From the NCBI RefSeq assembly GCF_014196845.1, contig NZ_JACIEM010000003.1, positions 1-64,000 of the forward strand: a DNA stretch of 64,000 nt, in the 5' to 3' direction. Shown here in pieces: positions 44,592-52,344 of the stretch. Position numbers and translations under genes: made by a program. How positions within the stretch are numbered: position 1 is the first letter of the stretch; every line of letters starts with the position of its first letter. The notes beneath the pieces are model-generated. The model did not search any database and was not told the DNA's origin. It worked only from the letters and a program-made list of their open reading frames with translations. Origin of the DNA: Aurantimonas endophytica. Lineage in GTDB: Bacteria; Pseudomonadota; Alphaproteobacteria; Rhizobiales; Rhizobiaceae.

Positions 44592-45446
44592 ATGACCGAG
44601 CTTTTCGCGGGCAATGTCGAGGTAAATTACGGACAGCCCTATATTGAACTGGATAGTGCGTTTCAAGGCGCGACGGACGAATGCTCCCTGGGCCAGAGCA
44701 ACGGGCTTTGCGGCGCACAAGCACCTGCAATATTGTTTCTGATGACGGGCCTCCACACTGGCGCTGTCGGCCTCACCATACACATGTTCGATACCGATCC
44801 GGGCGCGGATGAAGACTGGGAGGAGATCGTGGAAGTCTCTTTTCAAGCCCCCAACGGCGAAATCACGCTGATGGAGTGGGTCGCCGATCAAGGTGCGAGG
44901 ATAGCCCTGCCTAGAGGCACATACAGGGCGCGCTACAATGGGCGGTCGATGCAGGCTGCCAACGAGCTTGACACAATTATCGAAGAAGATCCTGTCGATC
45001 ACTATCGGCTGGATCTGTGGCCCACTTTAACGCGCCCTGAACCGCTTCCTCCAAAGGAGAACACCTATGACACAGATCAACTTCATCGATCGCTACAGCG
45101 CCTATGCCCTCGCTTTGCTGCGCATCGTGACGGCCCTGATCTTCATGGAGCACGGAACGCAGAAGCTCTTCGGTTTTCCGGCCGCTCCCGAGCGCGGCCT
45201 GCCGGAGCTGCTTTCCCTGTCGGGAATCGGCGGTCTCATGGAGTTTGTCGGCGGCCTGTTCATCCTGTTCGGTTTGTTCACCCGCCCCGTGGCCTTCCTG
45301 TTGGCCGGCGAGATGGCCGTGGCCTACTGGATGTTCCACGCACCACAGAGCTTCTACCCGGTCCTGAATGGCGGAGACGCCTCCATTCTCTACTGCTTCG
45401 TCTTCCTGCTCCTCGTCTTCACCGGCCCCGGCGCATGGAGCATTGA
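44592..45446 (+). CDS. Conserved hypothetical protein with run-on C-terminus
   Basis: The first ~150 residues are conserved-looking (YGQPYIELDSAFQGATDE; LGQSNGLCGAQ; LFLMTGLHTGAVGLTIHMFD; a C-terminal VDHYRLDLWPT), matching a cytosolic family of unknown role that normally ends about there. Here the frame has no stop and runs 380 bases across the DoxX gene in another frame as Arg-rich non-natural protein. The GGAGAAGG site before ATG 44592 is strong. The native stop is probably lost by mutation; a working protein would be elongated. Confidence 0.55.
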   Translation: MTELFAGNVEVNYGQPYIELDSAFQGATDECSLGQSNGLCGAQAPAILFLMTGLHTGAVGLTIHMFDTDPGADEDWEEIVEVSFQAPNGEITLMEWVADQGARIALPRGTYRARYNGRSMQAANELDTIIEEDPVDHYRLDLWPTLTRPEPLPPKENTYDTDQLHRSLQRLCPRFAAHRDGPDLHGARNAEALRFSGRSRARPAGAAFPVGNRRSHGVCRRPVHPVRFVHPPRGLPVGRRDGRGLLDVPRTTELLPGPEWRRRLHSLLLRLPAPRLHRPRRMEH

Positions 45447-45492
45447 CGCTGCTCGCGAAAAGAACCGCGGGGGTTCACCGACCGCGCAGTGA
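45067..45492 (+). CDS. DoxX-family inner-membrane protein
   Basis: 141 aa with four transmembrane helices and the DoxX signature LLRIVTALIFMEHGTQKLFG, then GLMEFVGGLFILFGLFTRPV. DoxX proteins are small quinone-associated or redox-stress membrane proteins; exact role unknown. A clear AAAGGAGAACACC ribosome site supports the ATG. It is overlapped by the run-on of the preceding gene. Confidence 0.9.
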   Translation: MTQINFIDRYSAYALALLRIVTALIFMEHGTQKLFGFPAAPERGLPELLSLSGIGGLMEFVGGLFILFGLFTRPVAFLLAGEMAVAYWMFHAPQSFYPVLNGGDASILYCFVFLLLVFTGPGAWSIDAAREKNRGGSPTAQ

Positions 45493-45552
45493 AGTCGGGT
45501 GCGGGCGAATACGACCATCAAGCAGAGCACCGGGACACCTTTCGAGCCCTAA
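45493..45552 (+). pseudogene. C-terminal tail of the zinc-ribbon protein
   Basis: The peptide VRANTTIKQSTGTPFEP plus stop is the same as the end of the zinc-ribbon frame at 6387-6644 (VRANTTIKQSTGRPFEPS). Upstream it is cut off at once by a TGA at 45490. Only about 17 codons remain, lying just after the DoxX stop codon. Confidence 0.75.
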
Positions 45553-45638
45553 AACGACAAAAGCCATCGCGCGTTTCGTCCAGCACCCACGGCACCAGTT
45601 ATGCTCGCTCCGTATGCTTTTCTTACAGCGAGGGCGCC

Positions 45639-45818
45639 ATGGCCAAACTGCCTCGAAGGAACAGCATCCCGATCATGAGGGCGGATGAGGAACTGGCCGC
45701 CGTGGACGCCAGGCGCCTTACCAACCAAGTAGCGACCCGATCAGACCCGATCCGCCGTCAGTGCCAAATGGGGCTGCAATCAGATAATCCCGATGCAGCT
45801 CAGGACACCGGATCATGA
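45639..45818 (+). CDS. Small hypothetical protein coupled to family copy 4
   Basis: 59 aa (MAKLPRRNSIPIMRADEELA; VATRSDPIRRQCQMG), unrecognised. ATG 45639 follows GCGAGGGCGCC, a weak ribosome site. Its stop lies within the ATGA that starts small-family copy 4, so coupling is possible. It may be chance. Confidence 0.3.
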   Translation: MAKLPRRNSIPIMRADEELAAVDARRLTNQVATRSDPIRRQCQMGLQSDNPDAAQDTGS

Positions 45819-46174
45819 TCCGCCGGCTGCTTGCCCGCCTCTTCCGTCATCCGCTCCGTCGTCCGCCCGGAGTCCGGCAGGAGGTAACCATGCTCCTGGG
45901 CGTGCACGGCACCAGGGGGGCTTGGCTCGAAGCGCGCAATCGCTGGCGGATGGCGCGGAAGGAAGCGCGATGGAACGACAGCCTTGTGCGTAGCCACGGT
46001 CGATACTGGAACAGCGTCATGCGTGAGATCGAGCGGCAGACGGGCTACCGGCACCAGCTAGACGCCGAAAGCGAAGACCTGACGCCAAAAGGCCGCCGCC
46101 CCGGTAAAGGGACGGCGGCTTTTGTCAGTTACTCTGAAGGGGAAGGGTCATCTTTCGCATCTGCTTGCGTGTGA
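45815..46174 (+). CDS. Small basic protein, family copy 4 of 4
   Basis: MIRRLLARLFRHPLRRPPGV, then RQEVTMLLGVHGTRGAWLEA and RYWNSVMREIERQTGYRHQL match copies 1 to 3. After that the sequence differs (DAESEDLTPKGRRPGKG), and the reading frame passes through a rho-independent terminator hairpin before stopping at 46174. A transcript ending at the hairpin would have no stop codon, so the present 3' end is probably not original. Preceded by the tail of the zinc-ribbon gene, as copy 2 is preceded by the longer version. Confidence 0.5.
   Translation: MIRRLLARLFRHPLRRPPGVRQEVTMLLGVHGTRGAWLEARNRWRMARKEARWNDSLVRSHGRYWNSVMREIERQTGYRHQLDAESEDLTPKGRRPGKGTAAFVSYSEGEGSSFASACV
46091..46124 (+). terminator. 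Rho-independent terminator
   Basis: GCCGCCG / CGGCGGC stem (with inner CCC/GGG) flanked by AAAA and followed by TTTTGT. Same 30-base unit as the hairpin at 12428. Placed inside the open frame of family copy 4. Confidence 0.8.
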
Positions 46175-46177
46175 TGA

Positions 46178-46651
46178 GACTGTCTTTAAAGCCCCGCATC
46201 ACGATGTATGGACGCAGAAGCGCGCTGGTAAAACGATATCGAATTCGTCTCTTCTCACCTGTCCGTGAAACGAGGCCGCCCCGGCTCTCTTCGCTGAAGT
46301 TTTCGCCGGTTGCGACCCCTTCACGCCGCCTCTTCTGCGGCACGTGTGGCGGTAAGCGCTTCCTGATCAACAGTCTGTCGGTTTTATTCGACCGCGACAG
46401 GCGCGAAGCTCTGTCGGGAAAAGCGATGGGCTTTCTGCGGCAGTCGGAGAGTTTTTCGGGCGGGCGGAATTTGACCTCACCAGACGGTCCCGCCCTCTCA
46501 TGCCAGAGTTAACCGAAGCCCCCGTGGGGTGCCCTACATGCTCGTGGCATAGACCGGATGGGCCCTATGTAGAGGCTACCACCCGTGCGACCCGCTTGCC
46601 GTCGAAGGGCAATGCTAGTTACCTCGGCCGAACCATTCAGGAGGAGTGTTT
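46178..46651 (+). other. Stretch without a supported gene
   Basis: A 115-codon frame (46165-46512) is Arg/Ser-rich and shows no family features. A CAGGAGGAGTG ribosome site at the right end belongs to the gene at 46652. No tRNA or repeat is seen. Confidence 0.4.
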
Positions 46652-47077
46652 ATGAACGACTGGTATTGGGCCGCACGCAGAGATGGCCCTTCGGGGGACG
46701 CATTCGTAATCGCCGAGGGAAAAGAGGCTCTATGGCCACGGGTGCGTGCAGAGATCGACGCGAACGAGCAGTGCATGTGGATGCCTATCCACGAGGGCCG
46801 CGCGCAGCCAGAACTGTCTCACATATTGGATCTAGCTCTGACAGTTGTGCCGACGTACCGCGTCAATCATAACCGGTTCGTCTTTGAAGCCGCGAAGATC
46901 CCTTCATTCGCTCATTTCCTGCGGGAATCCCGAAGAGAGATCTCCGAGTACGTCTCAAACAGCGCTTACGCTGACGAGCTCGTTCGGCTCGAACCGTACA
47001 CCGAAGAAGCGAGGAAACGCCTCGGTGACATTGTCAGTGAAACCCTCGGCATCAACGACGACTGGTTCCAAGGATGA
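46652..47077 (+). CDS. Hypothetical protein
   Basis: 141 aa starting MNDWYWAARRDGPSGDAFVI. Preceded by a strong AGGAGGAG site. The N-terminus resembles a GYF_2-like module: W ... GP ... A, then 'MWMPIHEGRAQPE', which is a weak comparison. The C-terminal half is helical (FLRESRREISEYVSNSAYAD). No membrane segment. Stands alone between two non-coding stretches; function unknown. Confidence 0.6.
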   Translation: MNDWYWAARRDGPSGDAFVIAEGKEALWPRVRAEIDANEQCMWMPIHEGRAQPELSHILDLALTVVPTYRVNHNRFVFEAAKIPSFAHFLRESRREISEYVSNSAYADELVRLEPYTEEARKRLGDIVSETLGINDDWFQG

Positions 47078-47382
47078 CGGGGAAACAGGAGCAACCAGCA
47101 ACCGCTGCCCTCCGGCGCTCCACTTCCCGCCCAAGTATCCTCGCTGGATTGCGCTTTTTCCTAGGCTTCTGCGGCACGTTGAAGCTCGGCGAGCCCGCTG
47201 GTGATCGGCTTCACTTGGGTCATAGCGCAGGCAGTCGCTTTTCGCGGAACTGTCTCGTGGTTCTGCCATTCCCTGTGCTCGTTTGCTGCTTGGGGGCAGA
47301 ATGACCGTGTGCGTCAAGGCAAGAAGACCCGGACCGCTTGAGCCACCGGAAGGCTCCCCCTTTTTACATGGATGGAATCCGT
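47078..47382. other. Stretch without a supported gene
   Basis: Frames on both strands look like chance. No terminator with a T-run is visible after the gene at 46652. The promoter of the next gene should lie here. Confidence 0.35.
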
Positions 47383-47775
47383 ATGAACACCGCAAACCTG
47401 CAGCTTGAAGGCCTCTACGTTGCGGTCTCCGCCCTGATGACCGCGCTCCGGCAGAACCACGTTTTGACAGAGGGGGAAATCGATGATGCTCTAGCCCGTG
47501 CCGAAACAGCACTGCTCTCAGATCCTGGACGCCCGACCGAACTTAGCCCGGCTCATGTCGATGCAATCGCTTTCCCGCTCCGCTACCTCCGCCTCGCCAA
47601 CAACCGCTCGGCCAATGGGGAGTTTCCGACATTCACCGAGCTTGCTGCCCAGGTCGGGCGAGAGAAGCCGCAGCAAGCTGACATCCTGGCGCAAGAGCGC
47701 GAAGACATCGAAGCTTCCGAGGATGCAGACGTTCTGCGGCTTGAGGCTGTGGAAGCCCAAGCCCGCAATCAGTGA
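47383..47775 (+). CDS. Conserved Rhizobiales protein, unknown function
   Basis: 130 aa: MNTANLQLEGLYVAVSALMT, LTEGEIDDALARAETALL, ELSPAHVDAIAFPLRYLRLA, then an acidic helical tail. The opening MNTANLQLEGLY and the AIAFPIR/L segment recur in a common Rhizobiales family known only as hypothetical (from memory). Cytosolic. ATG 47368 is an alternative start. Confidence 0.7.
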   Translation: MNTANLQLEGLYVAVSALMTALRQNHVLTEGEIDDALARAETALLSDPGRPTELSPAHVDAIAFPLRYLRLANNRSANGEFPTFTELAAQVGREKPQQADILAQEREDIEASEDADVLRLEAVEAQARNQ

Positions 47776-47906
47776 TGGCCAGACCGGCAATCCTTGAAAC
47801 CTCCATTGAACCCCTCGCCTTCAAGACGGTGCGAGGAACGCAACCGAGGTGGCTGAGCGCGTATACGCCTGCAACAGGGGTAGACCCCGGGGAGGAATGG
47901 CGACAA

Positions 47907-48440
47907 ATGCATGCAGTCATCTCTGCAGTTCCGGCTCGCCTCGCACCGATGCGGCTCCTCGGTTTGGCTTTGCTGGCCGGGGCCGCGCTGGCATCCTCTT
48001 CCGCTCTAGCCGCATCTCCTATCCCCGGCGAGGAGCACTGTGTTGTCAACGTCGCCTCGGATGACGTGCTTAACCTTCGGGATGGCCGAGGCACCTCGGC
48101 ACGAGTGCTGACGGGAAAGCGGTACGGATCCTGCGGCATCATCGTAACCGACGCTTGCCAGGGAAGTTGGTGCCCGGTGGATGACGGCCACTATCAGGGC
48201 TGGGTGAGCGGACGCTTCATCGCGATGGTGTCCCCTGCCCGCTACTGCGTTACAGGCGTCGCCGCCGGTGATACGTTGAACCTCCGAGCATATCCGTCCG
48301 CGCAAAGCCGTGTGCTGCGTCGCCTCGGTCGAAACCAGAGCTCCATAGCCTTCCTGCCCTATGCGACTGGCGGGTGGCAGAAGATCCGCGTCGAGGGATG
48401 GGAAGGCTGGGTTAACGGTCGGTTCCTGAGCGGGCAGTAG
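47907..48440 (+). CDS. Exported protein with two SH3-like domains
   Basis: 177-aa precursor with a signal peptide (LLGLALLAGAALASSSALAA) and two bacterial SH3 domains: CVVNVASDDVLNLRDGRG ... WCPVDDGHYQGWVSGRFI, and CVTGVAAGDTLNLRAYPS ... IRVEGWEGWVNGRFL. Such domains bind peptidoglycan or metals in the periplasm. Four Cys residues probably pair. The start at 47907 has an AGGAATGGCG site; the frame continues upstream to 47772 without protein-like features, overlapping the previous gene. Confidence 0.82.
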   Translation: MHAVISAVPARLAPMRLLGLALLAGAALASSSALAASPIPGEEHCVVNVASDDVLNLRDGRGTSARVLTGKRYGSCGIIVTDACQGSWCPVDDGHYQGWVSGRFIAMVSPARYCVTGVAAGDTLNLRAYPSAQSRVLRRLGRNQSSIAFLPYATGGWQKIRVEGWEGWVNGRFLSGQ

Positions 48441-48498
48441 GGGACATAGGTACGGTGTCGGTGCTGGATTGGTGCCGCCTATTCCGTCTGCCCGCGAT

Positions 48499-48729
48499 CT
48501 AGAATACGCCCACCGCAAGGTGAGCCCATATCGCCAATGTGATGGCGAAAACGACCCCGGCCAAGAGAACCCGCGGCAGGAGGCCGACCACGGATTCAAA
48601 GACAAGAACTAAAGCGACGCCGGTCCCGCCCAAAAGCGCTGCTGCCGCCGCGAAATCCTCGAAACCCCAGTTTATGACGGTAACGCTCCTAGCAGCGGCG
48701 AGATGTAGCCGCGAGAGCAGCGGCGCCAT
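48499..48729 (-). CDS. Small two-helix membrane protein
   Basis: The conserved part starts INWGFEDFAAAAALLGGTGV and continues with a second helix RVLLAGVVFAITLAIWAHLA. This is a widespread small Rhizobiales membrane protein of unknown role. The start is unclear: ATG 48729 adds 19 residues of leader, while a good AGGAG site stands just before an ATA codon (position 48675) at the conserved N-terminus, so a rare start codon is possible. Confidence 0.65.
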   Translation of the reverse strand: MAPLLSRLHLAAARSVTVINWGFEDFAAAAALLGGTGVALVLVFESVVGLLPRVLLAGVVFAITLAIWAHLAVGVF

Positions 48730-48790
48730 CCTTCTTTACCGCGACGACGCGTTGAGTTCTAAGAGCCGCTCAGCTGGAAAAGGACTCAAC

Positions 48791-48976
48791 ATGGCCGCTT
48801 CGCCCGGGCGACAGCATTTTGTCGACACCAACAATCAGAAGATCATCGTGGTGGTCCAGATGATCACTCACCTGAAGCAGGCGGGAGCGGAACGGACCGA
48901 GGTCTTCTTCGTCGGCGGAAACAGCGTGGTGGTCCAAGGGGCGATCGACGAGGTCTTCGGGCGCCTTTGGCCGTGA
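48791..48976 (+). CDS. Small conserved cytosolic protein
   Basis: 61 aa: MAASPGRQHFVDTNNQKIIV, then VVQMITHLKQAGAERTEVFF and a beta-turn-beta end. The longer frame from 48539 has a Lys/Ala-rich leader and overlaps the reverse gene. A moderate AAAGGACT site precedes ATG 48791. Function unknown. Confidence 0.55.
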   Translation: MAASPGRQHFVDTNNQKIIVVVQMITHLKQAGAERTEVFFVGGNSVVVQGAIDEVFGRLWP

Positions 48977-49063
48977 GCCGCGCCACGCAGTCCGCTGCCC
49001 CCCTTACCCCTCGACACTCGGACGGGCTGCCGCATCTCTACAGCGCCACCAGCGGAGGACATC

Positions 49064-49249
49064 ATGGCAGACGATAAGAGCAAGAAAGATGGGCGAGACT
49101 GGGCGAAGGTGTCAGCCAGCGAGCCCTACGAGGTCAGCTACTTTGCGAAGAAGCATGGGCTGACGTCGGAGCAGGCTCGCGAGATCATCAAGAAGCACGG
49201 GCCAACCCGGTCTGATGCAGATGCCGCGGCAGAGCGAATGAAGAAGTAG
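49064..49249 (+). CDS. DUF3606 family small protein
   Basis: 61 aa: a charged N-terminus (MADDKSKKDGRDWAKV), then EVSYFAKKHGLTSEQAREII, the HTH-like core of DUF3606, found in many small Rhizobiales proteins. Strong GGAGGACATC site. Role unknown, possibly stress-related. Confidence 0.78.
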   Translation: MADDKSKKDGRDWAKVSASEPYEVSYFAKKHGLTSEQAREIIKKHGPTRSDADAAAERMKK

Positions 49250-49327
49250 GCTCACTCCTACCGTCGCAGCAATGCCACCTTCTTGCGGCTATAGCTGGGA
49301 CAGTGTCCACACGTCCGAGGTTCCACA

Positions 49328-49546
49328 ATGTCGATTGAGATCAACGAAGCCGATCGGTTCCTCGCCAAAGGCTCCGATGGCAAAGCCTACGATGTTCATC
49401 AGGTTCTGGTGCCAGAGTCAGAGGGAAGTCCTGAAAGAACCGAGTGGCTCCTTTCGTCAGGGGTAAAGCTCACGACCAGCGATGGCATCTCGTTTACGGT
49501 GCCGTGGGAAGATCTCACGCTGACGAAGGTCGGCGGACAAACCTAG
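49328..49546 (+). CDS. Small conserved hypothetical protein
   Basis: 72 aa: MSIEINEADRFLAKGSDGKA, then LLSSGVKLTTSDGISFTVPW. A small beta-rich protein similar in layout to a group of 'hypothetical' alphaproteobacterial proteins (FLxxGSDGxxY near the N-terminus). No signal peptide. Follows DUF3606 by 78 bases in the same direction. Confidence 0.55.
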   Translation: MSIEINEADRFLAKGSDGKAYDVHQVLVPESEGSPERTEWLLSSGVKLTTSDGISFTVPWEDLTLTKVGGQT

Positions 49547-50185
49547 ATTTATCCATCCTGGATGTAAGGTCGCAGAAGCAGCCATTTCGAAGCGATTGGA
49601 GTTGAACAATCCCGCCGACCAGCAGCCTGGCGGGCTTGTCTCAGACACGATGCTGCACGCTCGAGTGAAGCAATGGGCCGCCCGAGACCGAGCCCTGGAC
49701 TACCATCACCAGATCATCGAGATAGACCGGGCCATTGATGGTCCCCCGATCCCCCGTAGCATTCGCCAACTAACCGGCCTGCACTGCAGCTCCTCAATCA
49801 TCGCCTGCCGGATCTCGCCCTCTACGCTCATCTCGAGCGCTCCCTCGCCGGATCATCGCGATCTCCGAGCCCGCGGCGGCCGTCTCATAGAAGTCTTCGT
49901 CAGACGCTTCATCCGCGTCCCCGGCCGGAGCCTCGTTGACGGTTTTAAGGTCTGCCGCTTCACGATCTTCTAAGCCGCGGTTCTCCCGAGAGACGCGCTT
50001 CCGTTGTTCGACATGATCTCATCCTCCGTTTTAGAGGATGAACGTAGCGGACGGACTCAGCGGTTCCATTTTGATCGGCGAGCCGGCGAGGTGGAGGATA
50101 TGCTTCATGTCCTGCTTCCCGCTTGTGGTAGCGCTCGACTTAGGGGCAGTCTGCAATCAGCCGGATCGTTCGATGGGACAGAGCT
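49547..50185. other. Stretch with probable gene remnants
   Basis: A 125-codon forward frame (49596-49973) has a plausible first third (VSDTMLHARVKQWAARDRAL) and then loses protein character. I cannot name a family. No RNA gene seen. Confidence 0.3.
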
Positions 50186-50374
50186 ATGCCTGACGACCGC
50201 TACACCCTTCGCAAAGCTGCAGACGGCACGTGGTCCGTCGTCGACATCTTCTCGGACTATCCCGCTGAGTTCGGCGACCGCATCATGATCCGCATGAACA
50301 AGGAGGAAGCGGACGACATGGTTGATCTTCTGAACATCTTGGATCGGCACAGGCGGTCCGCGCAAAAGCAGTAG
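50186..50374 (+). CDS. Small hypothetical protein
   Basis: 62 aa: MPDDRYTLRKAADGTWSVVD, then an acidic helix (MNKEEADDMVDLLNILDRH). Ribosome site GGGACAGAGCT. It looks like real protein with balanced composition; unrecognised. Confidence 0.5.
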   Translation: MPDDRYTLRKAADGTWSVVDIFSDYPAEFGDRIMIRMNKEEADDMVDLLNILDRHRRSAQKQ

Positions 50375-50385
50375 GTGTTCTGCAG

Positions 50386-50490
50386 CTACTCCGCGAAGAA
50401 GCTCAGGACCGCGATCGCCCCCATCGAGAGATAGAGCAGCCACGAGCCGCCGAAGCTGAAATGGGTCGTTAGAAACTCAGGCAATGTCAT
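50386..50490 (-). CDS. Tiny membrane protein, 34 aa
   Basis: MTLPEFLTTHFSFGGSWLLY then LSMGAIAVLSFFAE. One hydrophobic helix; a good GGGAGGCAGCG ribosome site precedes the ATG. Convergent with the gene at 50186. Confidence 0.5.
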   Translation of the reverse strand: MTLPEFLTTHFSFGGSWLLYLSMGAIAVLSFFAE

Positions 50491-50792
50491 CGCTGCCTCC
50501 CTGCCAGGCCGGCTTGATGCCGGCCGCACATTGTGGTGCGGAGACAGGCCGAAGGCCGCGATGTCTGTTCCTCACGCGAACGAGCGACCTCCTCCGCTTA
50601 TCCAACAATAGTACCGTTTCCTTACGGGGCAAGCGCCGCTGGACTTGCTAAGAGGAACTATGCCCGGATGTCGTCGAAGCTCGTGGCCCTGCTGCTGGTC
50701 GTGCGGTTCGTTGGCGAAGATGTTCGTGTCGATGCCACGAGTGGCGACTGCGCAGTGGCGGCCGGCGCAGGACAGGACGCGGGAACGCCGAC
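50491..50792. other. Stretch without a supported gene
   Basis: Short frames only, none with protein-like features or a good ribosome site. Its right end grades into the broken reverse-strand gene at 50793. Confidence 0.3.
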
Positions 50793-51175
50793 TCGAGTAT
50801 ACACTTCCGCCACCTAGATGGCGGAGGCTAAGGCACACCCCACGCGGCGAGCGTCTTCCGATCAAAGCCACCCTTCACCGATATTCCTGCGCTGATCTCG
50901 TCGTCCGTAGGCCGCATAGCGGGCGCTGCATTGACCCTCGACTTGCCGGGATCGGCCCGCTCCCTCAGCGATGGCTTTCGAGGGCTCAGGTACCCGATGG
51001 GATACCCGCACGCCCAGCCATGCGGCATGCTCCGCGAAGCAGACCTGGCGCACCGGCGATGCCGGCCCAAACTCCCGAAGCGATAGTCGCTTTCGAGCGA
51101 CGACGCCTTCGCGATTGCCGCTCGCTTCGGCTCCAGCCCCAGCTTCCGCTGGATCTCCTGCAATTTGGCAAGCAC
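50793..51175 (-). pseudogene. Broken Rhizobiales accessory gene
   Basis: Starts MLAKLQEIQRKLGLEPKRAA and keeps SLESDYRFGSL, loses frame, then regains RPTDDEISAGISVKGGFDRK and LAAWGVP. It meets a TAG where related proteins read W-P-P-P (next codons give PPPSRWRKC). At least one frame change and one nonsense change are present. The family is a 100 to 130-aa hypothetical protein common near mobile elements, from memory. Confidence 0.5.
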
Positions 51176-51324
51176 GATTGCCCGTCTATCGGAAACGCGT
51201 CGACTTCCCGCTGACTTTCTTTGCGAAGAACAAGGCTTGTCTGTCGGTTTTAAGCGACGTCACATCAACGCCCTGCCCTTCAGCCAATGGGGCAACGGAT
51301 GTAGCTCTGGCGGAAACTTGTAGC

Positions 51325-51765
51325 TCACGGCCGGCCTCCCCGCACGACGCTGAATCGCTGCTTAGGTTTGCCTGATCTCGAGCTGCGGCCGGTATCGGCC
51401 CGGGCTATCGATGCGACCGACGGGTGATCTTGCACCGCCGCCGGAAGCATGTGGTCTTTCGGGATCGCGAACGGAAGGTAATCATCATTGCGTCGGCTGA
51501 GGAAAACCGGACTGCTCGGCTCGTTCAGATCGCGCGGAACAATATGCCGAGACTGGAACCGCACGATTTCCCGAAAGCGTTCCAGCCACAGATCTGCAAC
51601 ATCATCCCCGGCTTCCAGAGCCGCTTGAATTGCCTCGAGGCACGGTTGTGTCACCCTTATGTCACCCCACAGGAACACCGCGCGGTTAGTTCTGAGAACG
51701 ACCTGCCATCCGGATAAACGGCTCTGTAGGAACTCGTATAGGCCCAGAAGTCGTTCTCGCTCCAT
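51325..51765 (-). CDS. Mobile-element hypothetical protein
   Basis: 146 aa: MERERLLGLYEFLQSRLSGW, then LRTNRAVFLWGDIRVTQP; the second half (LSRRNDDYLPFAIPKDHM) is followed by a low-complexity tail. Unrecognised. Same strand as the replication module upstream; separated from it by 46 bases, so probably the last gene of that operon. Confidence 0.5.
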   Translation of the reverse strand: MERERLLGLYEFLQSRLSGWQVVLRTNRAVFLWGDIRVTQPCLEAIQAALEAGDDVADLWLERFREIVRFQSRHIVPRDLNEPSSPVFLSRRNDDYLPFAIPKDHMLPAAVQDHPSVASIARADTGRSSRSGKPKQRFSVVRGGRP

Positions 51766-51811
51766 GGCCCTGTCGGCAGCGACGCTGCGACCCCGTGGTC
51801 ATTCTGGTCAA

Positions 51812-52036
51812 TCATGCTGCACCTCTCATGCCTTCGTGGCCACGCCGAATTGCTGCCTTGATCTCATCAGTCTGTGGAAGCTTCTCGGCGTCGAAGATCG
51901 CCGCATCAAGGTCCATCAGGCGACGCGACATGTCCTTCAAATCTGCCTGCGAGCGATTGCCTCGCCTCACGACCTCGCAGGCCCGGCGCGACCGGTCGAG
52001 CGAACGGTCGATGGCTAAAACTGCGTCGGTTGTCAT
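51812..52036 (-). CDS. Small element protein
   Basis: 74 aa helical protein (MTTDAVLAIDRSLDRSRRAC; DLKDMSRRLMDLDAAIFDAE). Start overlaps the stop of the DUF6074 gene by four bases. Unrecognised. Confidence 0.55.
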   Translation of the reverse strand: MTTDAVLAIDRSLDRSRRACEVVRRGNRSQADLKDMSRRLMDLDAAIFDAEKLPQTDEIKAAIRRGHEGMRGAA

Positions 52037-52344
52037 GCTGCACCTCCGCAGTCGGGTGCCACCGCAGCGGCCTCATATCTCAGCCGGTTCACGTCGTTTG
52101 AGACAGCCTGGCGGAACGCCTCGATCTCTTTCTCGATCGCCTTCGGCCCAAAGGCACCCGACGCCAGGTGGCGACGGATACCGTCCTCGATCACCTTTAA
52201 ACACGCTGCGGCCCTATCGCGATCGTTCTCGACCACCAGAAAGGCAGCATGGCGGACCTTCGGCCTGCACTGGTGGAACGGGAAAGGCTCCACCTTCGCC
52301 GAGGGCTGCCAATCGAAGAGGGGGAGACCGGTTGTTTCATTCAT
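52033..52344 (-). CDS. DUF6074-like protein
   Basis: 103 aa: LPLFDWQPSAKVEPFPFHQC, RPKVRHAAFLV, then a long helix with RDRAAACLKVIEDGIRRHLA and FRQAVSNDV. This order matches DUF6074, small proteins carried by Rhizobiales prophages and plasmids. Overlaps the rep gene by 8 bases upstream and the next gene by 4 bases. Confidence 0.65.
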   Translation of the reverse strand: MNETTGLPLFDWQPSAKVEPFPFHQCRPKVRHAAFLVVENDRDRAAACLKVIEDGIRRHLASGAFGPKAIEKEIEAFRQAVSNDVNRLRYEAAAVAPDCGGAA

